Assembly (NCBI GenBank): GCA_965279125.1
Contig: CBDIHL010000041.1
Coordinates: forward strand, 1 to 64,000
DNA length: 64,000 bases
Reading direction: 5' to 3'
Origin: Dinoroseobacter sp965279125
GTDB taxonomy: Bacteria; Pseudomonadota; Alphaproteobacteria; Rhodobacterales; Rhodobacteraceae
Part shown: one piece after another, positions 44,914 to 54,754 of the stretch
How the letters are laid out: each line of letters opens with the position of its first letter
How positions within the stretch are numbered: position 1 is the stretch's first letter
Program-made: the position numbers and the translations under genes
The notes under the pieces: model-generated
Databases searched by the model: none
Told to the model about the DNA's origin: nothing
What the model saw: only the letters and a program-made list of their open reading frames with translations

Positions 44914-45822
44914 ATGAGCAAAGACAAACTCCTGACATTTTATCTGCCCGATTGGCTGGCCTGGCAGGTGGAGCGTGACAAGCACGGCTTCCTCACCGCC
45001 CTGCGCGCCGTCTTTGCCGCCCATGATTGGCGGATGGAGGTGCGCGGGAACGGCCTGAAGGACCGTCTGGCCAGTGTCGCGCGCCCCGGTTGGGCGATGT
45101 TTTATGAAGATGCGCCGATGCCGGGGCGGTCTTTGACGATGCGGCGCAGCTACCTTGATCCGTTTTGGCATATCGAAAAGACCGCGAAGCGGTGGGAGTT
45201 CGATGTTGCCAAAGCCACGTTTGAACCCGGTGCCGTTGATCCCACGCGCGCCGGGCAGTTTGGTGGGTTCTGGCGCGGCAAGCTGAACTTGCCCGTGTCG
45301 CGTCCCAGTGAGGGGTTCATCTATGTGCCGCTGCAAGGGCGTCTGGCCGAGCATCGCAGCTTTCAGGCGATGTCGCCGGTCGAGATGGTGCGCTGTCTTG
45401 CCGAGCGCGATCCGCACCGACAGATCGCCCTGACCTTCCATCCGAACGAGAACTATTCCCAAGCCGAGCGCGCCTTGGTTGAAGTGCTGTGTGAGCACCC
45501 GAGAATTCAGGTGTCGGACAAGCCAATGGATCAGTTGTTGCGGACTTGTGATTATGTGGCGACGCAGAATTCGAGCGTCGTGATCAGCGGCTTTTTGATG
45601 AACAAGCCTGCGATTCTGTTCGGGCAGATCGACTTTCACCACATCGCGGCAAGTATCCCGCGTGATGGGGTCGAGGCGGCATTTGTGCATCTGGATGCCG
45701 AGGCCCCGGATTATGCGCGCTATCTGTTTTGGTTCTTCCAACAGCAAGCGTTAAACGTATGGCGACCCGATTTCCCGGATCGCCTGAAGGCGCGATTGGC
45801 CGCGCATGGTCTTGAGCTGTGA
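44914..45822 (+). CDS. Capsule-polysaccharide-like or glycosyltransferase-fold protein of unknown function
   Basis: This 302-residue soluble protein has a C-terminal part (YVATQNSSVVISGFLMN then KPAILFG) that resembles the nucleotide-sugar end of capsule synthesis and GT-B glycosyltransferase proteins. LTFHPNENYS is a second similar element. No transferase activity can be assigned. The ATG at 44914 (MSKDKLLTFYLP) is chosen over an upstream ATG at 44785 because the extension overlaps the hslV promoter side. It is alone on its strand; trxA converges with a 4-base gap. Confidence 0.6.
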   Translation: MSKDKLLTFYLPDWLAWQVERDKHGFLTALRAVFAAHDWRMEVRGNGLKDRLASVARPGWAMFYEDAPMPGRSLTMRRSYLDPFWHIEKTAKRWEFDVAKATFEPGAVDPTRAGQFGGFWRGKLNLPVSRPSEGFIYVPLQGRLAEHRSFQAMSPVEMVRCLAERDPHRQIALTFHPNENYSQAERALVEVLCEHPRIQVSDKPMDQLLRTCDYVATQNSSVVISGFLMNKPAILFGQIDFHHIAASIPRDGVEAAFVHLDAEAPDYARYLFWFFQQQALNVWRPDFPDRLKARLAAHGLEL

Positions 45823-45826
45823 ATGC

Positions 45827-46147
45827 CTAGAGCGCGGAATCGATCCACGTCTTGAGGGCCGCCTTGGGGGCCGCGCCGGTTTTGTTGGACACAACCTCGC
45901 CGTCCTTGAACAAGAACAGCGCTGGAATGCCGCGCACGTTTAGGCCAGCGGCGGCGTTCATGTCGCTGTCGACATTCACTTTGACGATCTTCACTTTGCC
46001 GTCGTACTCGGCGGACAGCTCTTCAAGCGCTGGGCCGATCTGTTTGCACGGGCCGCACCACTCGGCCCAGAAATCAACGACAACGGGAATGTCGGATTGT
46101 TTCACTTCGGCGTCAAAAGTGGCGTCGGTGACGGCAACGGTGGCCAT
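45827..46147 (-). CDS. trxA: Thioredoxin
   Basis: This 106-residue cytoplasmic disulfide reductase has the active site WCGPC at residues 30-34 and the cis-proline GIPALFLF. The ATG at 46147 has AAGGAG 6-8 bases upstream. It lies 60 bases downstream of addA as the last gene of a long leftward series. It would supply electrons to enzymes such as ribonucleotide reductase; the exported MsrA would need a separate periplasmic donor. Confidence 0.96.
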   Translation of the reverse strand: MATVAVTDATFDAEVKQSDIPVVVDFWAEWCGPCKQIGPALEELSAEYDGKVKIVKVNVDSDMNAAAGLNVRGIPALFLFKDGEVVSNKTGAAPKAALKTWIDSAL

Positions 46148-46207
46148 ATGCGTGCTCCTTGGCAAGTCGGGGTCAGAGGCAAGACGTAGGTTCTGCGGCG
46201 CTCTGGG

Positions 46208-49200
46208 TCAAGATGTGGTGGCGCGCACAAGCGCTGCGCGCATTTCTGCATCCCCAAGCGGCATCAACTGTGCCGTCCGTGTCCATAGAATTGCGCAGGT
46301 GATTTTGCGCCCCGCGTAAAGTTGCGCAAGCGCGCTGTGATACGCCCCCATCTGGCGCAACAGGCCTTCGGGTGTGTCGGATGCGCGGCTTGGAACCGCC
46401 GCGTTGGACTTGAAATCAATCGCAAGCACCTCGTCCGAGGTAATGACCAGCCGGTCGATCTGGCCGGAAATCCGGTGACCACCAAGCTCGGGCAGGGCGG
46501 CGGAGATCGACACCTCGGCCAGCGCGCCCGGCGCAAAAACGGGCGCGAGCGCTGGGGCGGACAGGACAGAGCGCGCTTCGTCGAGGACGCTTTCAATGCC
46601 GTCAGGGCCAGCGCTCGCGATCTTTGGCCATTGGTCTTCGGGGTATTTCGGAAAATGCTCCAACGCCCAATGCAAGGCCGTGCCGCGTGCCATCGCTTCA
46701 TCCAGCGCCAAGCCTTCGGGGTCCGGGCCGATCACTTTTGCGCCGCCCAATTGCGACGGAGACAGTGGTGCCGCTTCTTTAGTCGGTGCGGATGCATGTG
46801 TTGTTGCCCAATCCGGAAGATCGCGCGTTTTCGAAGGGCTCGGTGCCTCGACATGCTCAGGCGCTGCATCGGGCCAGACCCCGCTTTCCCAACGCATCCC
46901 GATGCCTTCCGGACGCACCAAAGACGCCGCGCCCAATGCGGCCAGTCCTTGCCTCGCATGGGCATACCAGCAGTCTTTGTCGGCATCTCCGGCGGCGGCC
47001 ATAATCAACCAATTCTCGGCCCGCGTCATCGCCACATAAAGAAGCCGCATGCGTTCATCCTGATCCCGCGCGCTTACGGCCTCCATCGCGTCTGCCATCT
47101 GAGCGGTGGCGCTCTCCTTACCGCTGCGCCAGACCATCGGCCCATCCGGCAGCTTTAACAGCTTGCCCGGGGCAGGCGCCTGGCGTTTCGCGCAATCAGG
47201 CAGGATCACAATCGGCGCTTCCAACCCCTTGGCCCCATGCACGGTCATCACCCGTACGCGGTCACCTTGCTGGTCAAGCGCCCGTTTCAGATCGCTGGTG
47301 TCTTGTGCCATCCAGCCGATAAAACCGGTGAGAGAGGGAACATTGCCCTGCTCGTAACTCAGGGCTTGGGCGAGAAGCGCGTTGATCCCATCTTCCGCCT
47401 CCACCCCAAGGCGGGCGAGCAGGTTTGTGCGCCCTAGATGGCGGGTCAGGATGCGGTCGATAAGATCAAAGGGCCGCAGGAAATCGGCTTGCCTCAGCGT
47501 GTCTTGCAGCAAATCCATCGTCTGGCTCGGCGCATCGGGGCGGTCTCTGAGGGCACGCCACAGAAAGTTGGTCTCGCGCTTATGGGCCAGATCGAACAGC
47601 TGCCCTTCTGTCCAATTGCACAAGGGCGAGCGCAGCACGGTCGCCAAAGACAAATCATCTTCGGGCGTGGCGGCAAAGCGCAGAAGCGCCATCAGATCGC
47701 GCACAGCCAATTCGCCCCCGATGCGCAGGCGGTCGGCACCGGCGACGGGGATATCAAGGTCTTTGCAGGCGCGGATGATCTCGTGAAACATCACGCCGCG
47801 ACTTTGGACAAGGATCAGAATGTCACCGGGCGTCACTGGGCGTGTCACACCGTCGGTGGTCGTGATCTGGGTGCGGGTGTTCAAGATCTCGGCCATCTCG
47901 TCGACAACCCGCTGCGCCAGAACAAGGCGGTGATCTTGCTGCGACAGGGCATCGACGGGGCTGTCAAACGGCAAGGGCTCTTCTGCCTCTGCCTTCGGTT
48001 CCACCTGCCACAGGTCCACGCGCCCGGGCATATCGCTGTGAAACGACACATGCTCGCTGGCCATGCCAAGGCCCTGATGGTCCACCGCCCTGAACGTCTC
48101 ATCAACCGCTTGCAACACGGCGGAGGCGGACCGGAACGAATAGCGCAGGTTCTGGGTTTGAAACGGCTCGGAGGCGGCGGTCATCGCGCCCTCGAAAAAG
48201 TCGCGCATCTGTTCGAACCCTGCCGGATCTGCGCCCTGAAACGAATAGATCGACTGTTTTGGATCCCCGACCACGAAGATGGTGCGCTGAATATCAGTGC
48301 GCGCGCCCTCTCCGCTGGCAAATTCACGCGCCAGATCGCGGATGATTTGCCATTGCACGGGAGAGGTGTCTTGCGCCTCGTCCACGAGGATATGATCGAT
48401 GCCGCCATCGAGGCGGAACAAAACCCATTGCGCCACGCTCGGATCGGTGAGCAGGGCGCGGGCTTTCAGGATCAGATCATCAAAGTCGAGCCACCCGCGC
48501 GCGGTTTTCGCAGCCGCATAGGCAGGTAGAATCCAGTCGGCGAAGGCATGCAGGGCGGCGGTCTTGTCGACGGCCTCAAGTGCGATGCGTTTGGCGCGTG
48601 CGCCCTCGATCCGCGCCATCATTCCGTTGAGCTGATCCATATGCGGATCAAAAGCCGCGCGGCTGGCCTTGGTCGGGAAGCTGTCGATCTTTGCGGAAAA
48701 CGGGGCTTTTGCCCCGGCGCCGGTTAGCAAGATATGCTCGAGCGGAGCGATCCAATCCAAGGTCGGCTGGGTGAAATCCACACCCAAAAGCCGCTGTCCT
48801 GCTTTCAGATCATTGCCACCACAGGACAAAAGCAGATCGCGCAAAGCGGTCAGCGTGGGGCCGTCCCCGGGCGCGAAGGTTTCGTCCACCAAGGTCTCAA
48901 GCGTCAAGTCTGGGTCAATTTCAAACGCGTCGTAAAGCGCTTCGCGCCCGAGCGGTGTGTCAAATTCAGCCCGCGCCCCGATCACCTGTTTGGTCAGACG
49001 GGCCAGCTCGCCCTCCCCCAGAAGCCCTGCGATTTGGTCGAAACGCGCCTGCTCGGGTCCGCTGGCCAGTTGGTCCAGAAGGTCTGCCTGCAATACCTCG
49101 GCGGACCGGTCGTCCATTTCCATAAAGCTGGGCGAGACATGCGCCTCCAGCGGAAACCGTCGCAGCAAAGAGGCGCAAAACGAATGGATCGTTTGCAGTT

Positions 49201-49564
49201 TCAGTCCACCGGGCGTCTCGATCGCGCGGGCAAAAAGCGTGCGTGCGGCACCGCGCAGCTCGGCCGTGTTTTCGCCCGGCTCTAGGCCCAGTTCGTCCAG
49301 CGCCTTTTGCAGCGCGCCGTCTTCGGCCATCGCCCATGCGCCCAACCGTTTGAACAGACGGTTCTGCATTTCGGTCGCCGCAGCCCGTGTGTAGGTCAGG
49401 CACAAGATGCGCTGAGGCGGCACACCGCGCAGCAACAGACGCGCCACGCGGTCGGTCAGCACACGCGTCTTGCCGGACCCCGCATTTGCCGCAAGCCAGG
49501 TGGAGGTTTCGGGATTGGCCGCCGCGATCTGTGTCAGCGTTGCGTCTGAGGGGCGCTGTGTCAT
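46208..49564 (-). CDS. addA: AddA, helicase-nuclease subunit of the AddAB recombination enzyme
   Basis: This 1118-residue UvrD-type helicase has a C-terminal nuclease. Walker A ANAGSGKT is at about 26-33. DEAQDTSPVQW is Walker B, and helicase motifs AMTRAENWL and VHGAKGLEAPIV follow. A PD-(D/E)xK nuclease has QIDRLVITSDEVLAIDFKSN near the end. With AddB it processes double-strand breaks for RecA, replacing RecBCD. The ATG at 49564 overlaps the addB stop (ATGA), so the frame to 49603 is rejected. Confidence 0.96.
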   Translation of the reverse strand: MTQRPSDATLTQIAAANPETSTWLAANAGSGKTRVLTDRVARLLLRGVPPQRILCLTYTRAAATEMQNRLFKRLGAWAMAEDGALQKALDELGLEPGENTAELRGAARTLFARAIETPGGLKLQTIHSFCASLLRRFPLEAHVSPSFMEMDDRSAEVLQADLLDQLASGPEQARFDQIAGLLGEGELARLTKQVIGARAEFDTPLGREALYDAFEIDPDLTLETLVDETFAPGDGPTLTALRDLLLSCGGNDLKAGQRLLGVDFTQPTLDWIAPLEHILLTGAGAKAPFSAKIDSFPTKASRAAFDPHMDQLNGMMARIEGARAKRIALEAVDKTAALHAFADWILPAYAAAKTARGWLDFDDLILKARALLTDPSVAQWVLFRLDGGIDHILVDEAQDTSPVQWQIIRDLAREFASGEGARTDIQRTIFVVGDPKQSIYSFQGADPAGFEQMRDFFEGAMTAASEPFQTQNLRYSFRSASAVLQAVDETFRAVDHQGLGMASEHVSFHSDMPGRVDLWQVEPKAEAEEPLPFDSPVDALSQQDHRLVLAQRVVDEMAEILNTRTQITTTDGVTRPVTPGDILILVQSRGVMFHEIIRACKDLDIPVAGADRLRIGGELAVRDLMALLRFAATPEDDLSLATVLRSPLCNWTEGQLFDLAHKRETNFLWRALRDRPDAPSQTMDLLQDTLRQADFLRPFDLIDRILTRHLGRTNLLARLGVEAEDGINALLAQALSYEQGNVPSLTGFIGWMAQDTSDLKRALDQQGDRVRVMTVHGAKGLEAPIVILPDCAKRQAPAPGKLLKLPDGPMVWRSGKESATAQMADAMEAVSARDQDERMRLLYVAMTRAENWLIMAAAGDADKDCWYAHARQGLAALGAASLVRPEGIGMRWESGVWPDAAPEHVEAPSPSKTRDLPDWATTHASAPTKEAAPLSPSQLGGAKVIGPDPEGLALDEAMARGTALHWALEHFPKYPEDQWPKIASAGPDGIESVLDEARSVLSAPALAPVFAPGALAEVSISAALPELGGHRISGQIDRLVITSDEVLAIDFKSNAAVPSRASDTPEGLLRQMGAYHSALAQLYAGRKITCAILWTRTAQLMPLGDAEMRAALVRATTS

Positions 49565-52524
49565 CCAACCTCCTCCGGCGCACCTGGCGTATTGTTGTCC
49601 CACTCGCCAAAGCGCGCGAGGTGGTCGTATTCACCGTCCCACTTCAAATCTTGAACCGCGCGCCGGGACAGATAGCCCTTCTCAGGGTCCAGATATGCCT
49701 CATACAGCGTTAAGAAAGCCGCCCAACTGTCATCGACGAAATCAGGCTCAGTCTCGCGGCTTACTTCGGTGGTCCTGAGGTCTTTGTGCAGTCCCAGATA
49801 GGCGATGACGGCCACCGTGGCGGCGGGAATATCATCGAAACCGCCCATCTCGGCCACCGCGGCTTCAAGGTGAAGTTGGCGGTTGTAGTGCGCGATGATC
49901 TTCGCACTGGGCGGCGCACCGCTTTTGTAATCGTAGATCACCAAGTCGCCTTCGGGCGTCATGTCGAAGCGATCCGCGCGCCCGTGCAGACGCCCCCCTC
50001 CGGGCAAGGGTCGCGCGCCTTTCTTCTCAAGCGCAAAGGGTTTGGCGATTTGTCGGCGCAGCGCCTCGGCGGTCACAAAGCCACTTGCAATCCGGTCCAG
50101 ATGGACGCGCCATTGACGTTCGGCTGCGGTCCAGCTGCAGCCTTTTGCAAGCACCTGATCGGCGGCGTCCATCAGGGCTTTGCGCGGATCTTCAGGCAAG
50201 CCGTCCCACGTGGCACGGGTAAAGACCTCGAACACCTTGTGTAGCACTTGACCGCGCAGGCGCGCATCGGGCGTTTTGCGCAGATCATCGAGGGGGCGCA
50301 GCCGCAGGATGTGCTTGGCATAGATGTGATACGGATCGCGGCGCAGCTTTTCGACATCGGTGAAGGAAAAATCGCGCGGGCGGGCCGCAAGCGATGGGAT
50401 TGGCTCTGGTCTGGGGGCGGGATCAATCGCGCTGGACGGGGCCTCCACCGCGTCAGCTTGTACGATGATCGCATCGCCGCGCGCGCGCATGGCGGCAAGC
50501 TGGGTCTGGCCGACATCCCCAAGCCCGGTCAGCAGGTTCGTCATGCGGTTGATCCACCGCGAGGGCACGGTTTCGGCATCGGAATCGCGGCGTGCACGGG
50601 TCAGGATCACGTCGCGCGCGGCAATGGCTTGCTGGAAGTCATGCGCTTGCAGCCCGATGCGCCGGTCGGGCAAAGTCAGCCCGGCATCGACGCGCATTTG
50701 GCGGTTCAGCCAAGGATCGGGCGCGGGTTGCGACGGCCATATCCCGTCATTCAGCCCCCCAAGGATCACGAGGTCCGCGCCCTGCACGCGCGCTTCGAGC
50801 GTGCCCCAGATCATCACTTGCGGATGGGCCAGAACAGCGTCGCGCACGGTCTCGGCTTGCAAGAGCGCAGTCAGCAGATCGGCGTAATGGCGCGGCGTAT
50901 AAGTGCCGCCGTAAGGGGCTTGCGCGCGAAGCTCCGTGATGAGGCGCAGCGCTTCCTCACCAGCCTTTTCGCGCCATAGCTCGCTTGTTTGCCCGTCGCC
51001 GGCGACCCCCTTGGCAATGTGCTCGGACAGGGTGATATGCGCGTCCAGAAGATCGGACAGGGGGCCTGTCTTGCTGCTGGCCAAACCGTCCAGCGTGGTG
51101 CCGACCCAGATCGCCCAATCTTGCAAACCTGCATCATCGCCCTTTTCTGCCTGTGCCCATACGCTGATCTCAGCCCCGGTTGGATAGCTCGGCCCGCGCT
51201 GGCGCAGCCACATTTCCAACAGTCGCGTGCGGCGCAGATGCGGGCCGCGCAGTCCCTCGGTGCTTGAGGTCAGAGGATGTTTCAGAAGCGCGATCAAATC
51301 TTCTCCGGAGACATCCGTGCACGCCATATCCGCAACCTGCCGCAGGAAGCGACCCGGCGCGGACAGCGCAAGAGGGCGTCCCGCACTATCGTCCGGCGCG
51401 ATTCGCCAGCGATCAAGCGCGGCGCTTACCTGCCGCGTCAGCATCCGATCGGGCGTGATGAGAGCGGCTGTTTTGCCGTCCTCCAAAGCGCGCCGTAGAC
51501 AATAGGCAATCGCAGTCGCCTCGGTCCGAGGGCTATCCGCCTCGATCAAAGTCATATCGGCGCAGGCCTCGGGCAATCCGCTTAGCTGAGGGCCTTCCAT
51601 GCGCCATTGATCGGTCACTGGGGCGGGTCGCAAAGCCAGCGACATCAAGCGATTGCGCGCCGGAACTGGGGCCGCTTGATCAACCCAAGCGGCAACGTCT
51701 TTAGCACTGAGATCAAGTCGGTGCAGCAGCTGGCCAAGGCGATCTTGCGGATGGTCTTCGCTGTTGTCCATCTCGGCCATGCGGTCCCAGATGGCTTGCG
51801 GTTGCTCGAAATCAAAGCCGGGCAGGACGAGGGCACCTTGTGGCAGACGTGCGACCGCGTCCATCAACCGGGCCGTCGTGCCGCGCGAACCGGATGAGCC
51901 AACCAGCAAAACCGGATGCGACGGCGCGTTGGCTTGCCACCTGCTGATAAGGACCTCAACCGCCAGACGCATCCGCGCAGCAGGATCGAGCATGCTTTGA
52001 TCAGCCTCCGCATAAGGCACCACAATATCGAGGAACCGAAGTGCACGCGCCCAATGCGCGGAATGGGCGCTGACATCCAGGGCGTGCAATGCGTCCGTCG
52101 CCACACCCTCATCATGCATTTCATCCAGTAGTCCGGCGAGACTGTCGGCCAGCGCGTAGGCGGACGATTCGGGCGCAAGATCAGGCGCGGCCTGAAGCAT
52201 GTGTTTGACAAGTTGGGCAAGCTCTAACCTGCGGCGCAGGCCGGGGCGCTCGGGCGGCAGATCAAAAAGGCCGAAATCGGCAGCACCGCGCCCGGCAATA
52301 TCTGTGACCGTGCGAAGGCGCGGAAGAAGGCGCGGCTTTCCGGCCAGAAGCAGGCTTTCGAGGCGGCGTTTCATACGGTCGGTGTTTACGATGATCTCAA
52401 CGCGGGCGAGGGCTTCCGGCGGCTCGCCCTCAAGGCGGGCATCAAGGCCTTCGATAAGTCGTGCCGGAAAATCCGCGCCGGGCGGCAGCGCAAAGACGCG
52501 CGGGGTTCTGCTGTCTTGAAACAT
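49561..52524 (-). CDS. addB: AddB, nuclease subunit of the AddAB recombination enzyme
   Basis: This protein of about 987 residues belongs to the AddB family of alphaproteobacteria. The N-terminal part has a degenerate helicase fold without an intact Walker A. The C-terminal PD-(D/E)xK nuclease contains GRADRFDMTPEGDLVIYDYK. It carries the peptide EVSRETEPDF near 49750-49764, the readout of an in-frame parS, although the DNA there no longer matches parS. The start at 52524 (MFQDSRTPRV) shares one base with the preceding murU stop. Confidence 0.94.
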   Translation of the reverse strand: MFQDSRTPRVFALPPGADFPARLIEGLDARLEGEPPEALARVEIIVNTDRMKRRLESLLLAGKPRLLPRLRTVTDIAGRGAADFGLFDLPPERPGLRRRLELAQLVKHMLQAAPDLAPESSAYALADSLAGLLDEMHDEGVATDALHALDVSAHSAHWARALRFLDIVVPYAEADQSMLDPAARMRLAVEVLISRWQANAPSHPVLLVGSSGSRGTTARLMDAVARLPQGALVLPGFDFEQPQAIWDRMAEMDNSEDHPQDRLGQLLHRLDLSAKDVAAWVDQAAPVPARNRLMSLALRPAPVTDQWRMEGPQLSGLPEACADMTLIEADSPRTEATAIAYCLRRALEDGKTAALITPDRMLTRQVSAALDRWRIAPDDSAGRPLALSAPGRFLRQVADMACTDVSGEDLIALLKHPLTSSTEGLRGPHLRRTRLLEMWLRQRGPSYPTGAEISVWAQAEKGDDAGLQDWAIWVGTTLDGLASSKTGPLSDLLDAHITLSEHIAKGVAGDGQTSELWREKAGEEALRLITELRAQAPYGGTYTPRHYADLLTALLQAETVRDAVLAHPQVMIWGTLEARVQGADLVILGGLNDGIWPSQPAPDPWLNRQMRVDAGLTLPDRRIGLQAHDFQQAIAARDVILTRARRDSDAETVPSRWINRMTNLLTGLGDVGQTQLAAMRARGDAIIVQADAVEAPSSAIDPAPRPEPIPSLAARPRDFSFTDVEKLRRDPYHIYAKHILRLRPLDDLRKTPDARLRGQVLHKVFEVFTRATWDGLPEDPRKALMDAADQVLAKGCSWTAAERQWRVHLDRIASGFVTAEALRRQIAKPFALEKKGARPLPGGGRLHGRADRFDMTPEGDLVIYDYKSGAPPSAKIIAHYNRQLHLEAAVAEMGGFDDIPAATVAVIAYLGLHKDLRTTEVSRETEPDFVDDSWAAFLTLYEAYLDPEKGYLSRRAVQDLKWDGEYDHLARFGEWDNNTPGAPEEVG

Positions 52525-53210
52525 TAACACGCTCCGACCATTTGCTCGGCGACTGCGATGCCTTCTGGCGTTCCAACATCTGCCCACGCGCCTTGATAAA
52601 GGCACCCAAAAAGGCGGCCTTTTTCGGCGGCCCGGGTCCAGAGCCATCGGATTGAAAAGATCTCTTCTGGGCAATCTAATAGCATGGCCGGTTGAACAAT
52701 CTGCGCGCCAGTGTAGATCAGCGGGCCGGGAGCGGTGATTTGACCGTCCTGTGCAAGTGTGAAGCTGCCACTGCCACTGTGCGCATGGGCTTTGTTGGGC
52801 GGGACAAGAAGCAAAAGTGCGTCCATGCGGCCTTCATCCCAATGCGCCTTAAGCGTCTTTAGGGCGGGTGGGCCATGCCAAACGGCATCGGAGTTCAAGG
52901 TAAAGACCGGACCCACGCCCAAAATAGGCAGAGCCGCGCGCAGGCCACCGCCGGTTTCCAGAAGCATCTCTTCTCGGCATATTTGAACATCGGGCGCGGG
53001 TGCCAGATGCGACTCGAGCATCTGAGCATGCGCATGGGTGTTCACCACGATTTTATGCGCCCGGATCGCGCGCGCTTCGCTGAGGGCATGGTTGATAAGG
53101 GGCTTGCCGCAGACTTCCACCAGTGCCTTGGGGCGATCCTTTGACAGCGGGAGCATCCGCGTCCCAAGGCCCGCCGCGAAGATCATCACAGAGTTGGGAT
53201 CGTGCCGCAT
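52524..53210 (-). CDS. murU: MurU-like nucleotidyltransferase (MurNAc-1-phosphate uridylyltransferase)
   Basis: This 228-residue sugar-1-phosphate nucleotidyltransferase has FAAGLGTRMLPLSKDRPKAL followed by VEVCGKPLI. Next to an AmgK-like kinase and tsaE, it fits MurU, which makes UDP-MurNAc from MurNAc 1-phosphate in cell-wall recycling that bypasses fosfomycin-sensitive MurA. The ATG at 53210 has GAGGG about 4 bases upstream and lies within the 3' end of amgK (25-base overlap). Confidence 0.85.
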   Translation of the reverse strand: MRHDPNSVMIFAAGLGTRMLPLSKDRPKALVEVCGKPLINHALSEARAIRAHKIVVNTHAHAQMLESHLAPAPDVQICREEMLLETGGGLRAALPILGVGPVFTLNSDAVWHGPPALKTLKAHWDEGRMDALLLLVPPNKAHAHSGSGSFTLAQDGQITAPGPLIYTGAQIVQPAMLLDCPEEIFSIRWLWTRAAEKGRLFGCLYQGAWADVGTPEGIAVAEQMVGAC

Positions 53211-54187
53211 CGCGCCCTCAGATCGTTCAAGTGATTCGCGCTGGGTGGGGGCAGCGTCGCAAGGCAAACCTTTGCAAGGGTGTTGAGGGATGGATGTGCG
53301 AGACTGGTTTCAAGCTGGGACCAAACGCGCGGGATCAAATCTACATAACTTGGCTTGCCGAAATGCAGCGACAGGCGCGCAAAAGTGCCCAAGATGCGCA
53401 GACTGCGTTGTGCGCCAAGAATTGCGCAAGTCTGAGTGAGGTCTTCAAGCGGTAGACCGCAGGCTTTTGCGTATCGCTGCATCAAGGGTGCGACTAACGC
53501 GGGCGAGACATCGCGGCGCGCATCAAAGAGCAGGGAAATCAGGTCGTAGCCAAGCGGCGCGCGTGCGGCGTCTTGGAAGTCTAGAAGACCGACGCGCGCG
53601 AGACCGCATCGATCCGGCAGCCATATCAAATTTTCAGCGTGGAAATCGCGCAGTGCGAGCACAGTCTGTGCGTTTTCGAGAGGCTCAAGCGCTGCTCGCA
53701 TAGCTTGGGATATCTCTGTATCGTTGCTTGATCCAGCATACCAGGTGCTTGCCATGCCTGCCTTCTCAGACATGATCCCGCCGTCATATGTTGGCACTCC
53801 GTCGGGGACGGGTTGCTGGGCGAGGTTCGCAAGAAGATCGACGGCGGCTTCATAAAGCCGCGCTTCGATGTCCGGCTTTTCGACGATCTTGCGTGCGAAC
53901 AGCGTATCGCCCAGGTCTTCCATCAGGATTAATCCGGAGGCGGCGCTCGTCTTGAGTAACCGCGGCGAACTATAACCGAGAGTTTGGAGGTGACTGGCAA
54001 TCTGTATAAAGGGTCCGGTGGTTTCGCCGGTGTTGGGAGGCGCGTCCATTAAGACAGCCGTCTTGTCGCTTAAGGTCAGTCGCCAATAGCGGCGCAAGGA
54101 AGCGTCGCCTGCTAGCGGCGCGATGCGCGCGCATGCCCATGGTGTGTCTTGCACAAACGCGGCAATCTCGGGGCGCGGATCAGTCAT
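53186..54187 (-). CDS. amgK: AmgK-like N-acetylmuramate/N-acetylglucosamine kinase
   Basis: This 333-residue protein has the aminoglycoside-phosphotransferase kinase fold. The catalytic loop is LRDFHAENLIWLP and the metal-binding segment is LLDFQDAARAPLGYDL. AmgK phosphorylates MurNAc at the anomeric position, the step before MurU. The tsaE-amgK-murU order is the known cell-wall recycling arrangement. The ATG at 54187 overlaps tsaE by 8 bases. A different small-molecule kinase role is possible but less likely in this context. Confidence 0.85.
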   Translation of the reverse strand: MTDPRPEIAAFVQDTPWACARIAPLAGDASLRRYWRLTLSDKTAVLMDAPPNTGETTGPFIQIASHLQTLGYSSPRLLKTSAASGLILMEDLGDTLFARKIVEKPDIEARLYEAAVDLLANLAQQPVPDGVPTYDGGIMSEKAGMASTWYAGSSNDTEISQAMRAALEPLENAQTVLALRDFHAENLIWLPDRCGLARVGLLDFQDAARAPLGYDLISLLFDARRDVSPALVAPLMQRYAKACGLPLEDLTQTCAILGAQRSLRILGTFARLSLHFGKPSYVDLIPRVWSQLETSLAHPSLNTLAKVCLATLPPPSANHLNDLRARCGTIPTL

Positions 54188-54710
54188 GTGGGGCGTGTAG
54201 ACCTTGGCGCGCGGCACTTAAAATGCGGTGGGTTTGCGGTGTGTTCGGTCCGCTTATTGAGATTGTGCGGCGGTCCCCCCCGGCATCGGCCAGTAAAACA
54301 TCAAGCGCATGGGTTGGCCGTAGATCTCCGAGGCGGTCGGGCCATTCGATAAGGCAGATTGCGTCATCCATTGCGTCATCAAGACCAAGCTCTATCGCAT
54401 CATCGGGGCAGCTGAGGCGATAGAGGTCGACATGCCAAAGCGTGGCGGTGCCCAGCTGATAGGTCTGGACGAGGGTGAAGCTTGGTGAGGGCACATCTTC
54501 CCATTGCCCAATAGCTGCGAGGCGGTTTTGGATAAGCGACCTTGCAAAGAAAGTCTTTCCCGCGCCAAGCGCGCCGGTCAACAAAAGAGTATCGCCGGGT
54601 TGCAGGGCTGCGCCGATCTTGGATGCAAGGCTTTGTGTTGCCTCTGGCGACCTTAAATCGCCGGTTAAGGTGACGTGCGCGGCAACATCAGATTTGGCGG
54701 ATTGCAACAT
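54180..54710 (-). CDS. tsaE: TsaE, ATPase for tRNA threonylcarbamoyladenosine synthesis
   Basis: This 176-residue P-loop protein (LLTGALGAGKTFFARSL) binds TsaD and TsaB in making t6A37 of tRNA. VPSPSFTLVQTY, WHVDLYRL and CLIEWPDRLG are family hallmarks. It is 44 bases downstream of the PAS-protein gene and overlaps amgK by 8 bases. Confidence 0.95.
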   Translation of the reverse strand: MLQSAKSDVAAHVTLTGDLRSPEATQSLASKIGAALQPGDTLLLTGALGAGKTFFARSLIQNRLAAIGQWEDVPSPSFTLVQTYQLGTATLWHVDLYRLSCPDDAIELGLDDAMDDAICLIEWPDRLGDLRPTHALDVLLADAGGDRRTISISGPNTPQTHRILSAARQGLHAPHD

Positions 54711-54754
54711 GTAGTCAGACTAACGCAGTCACCGCCCGGAACAAGCACGTTGCG

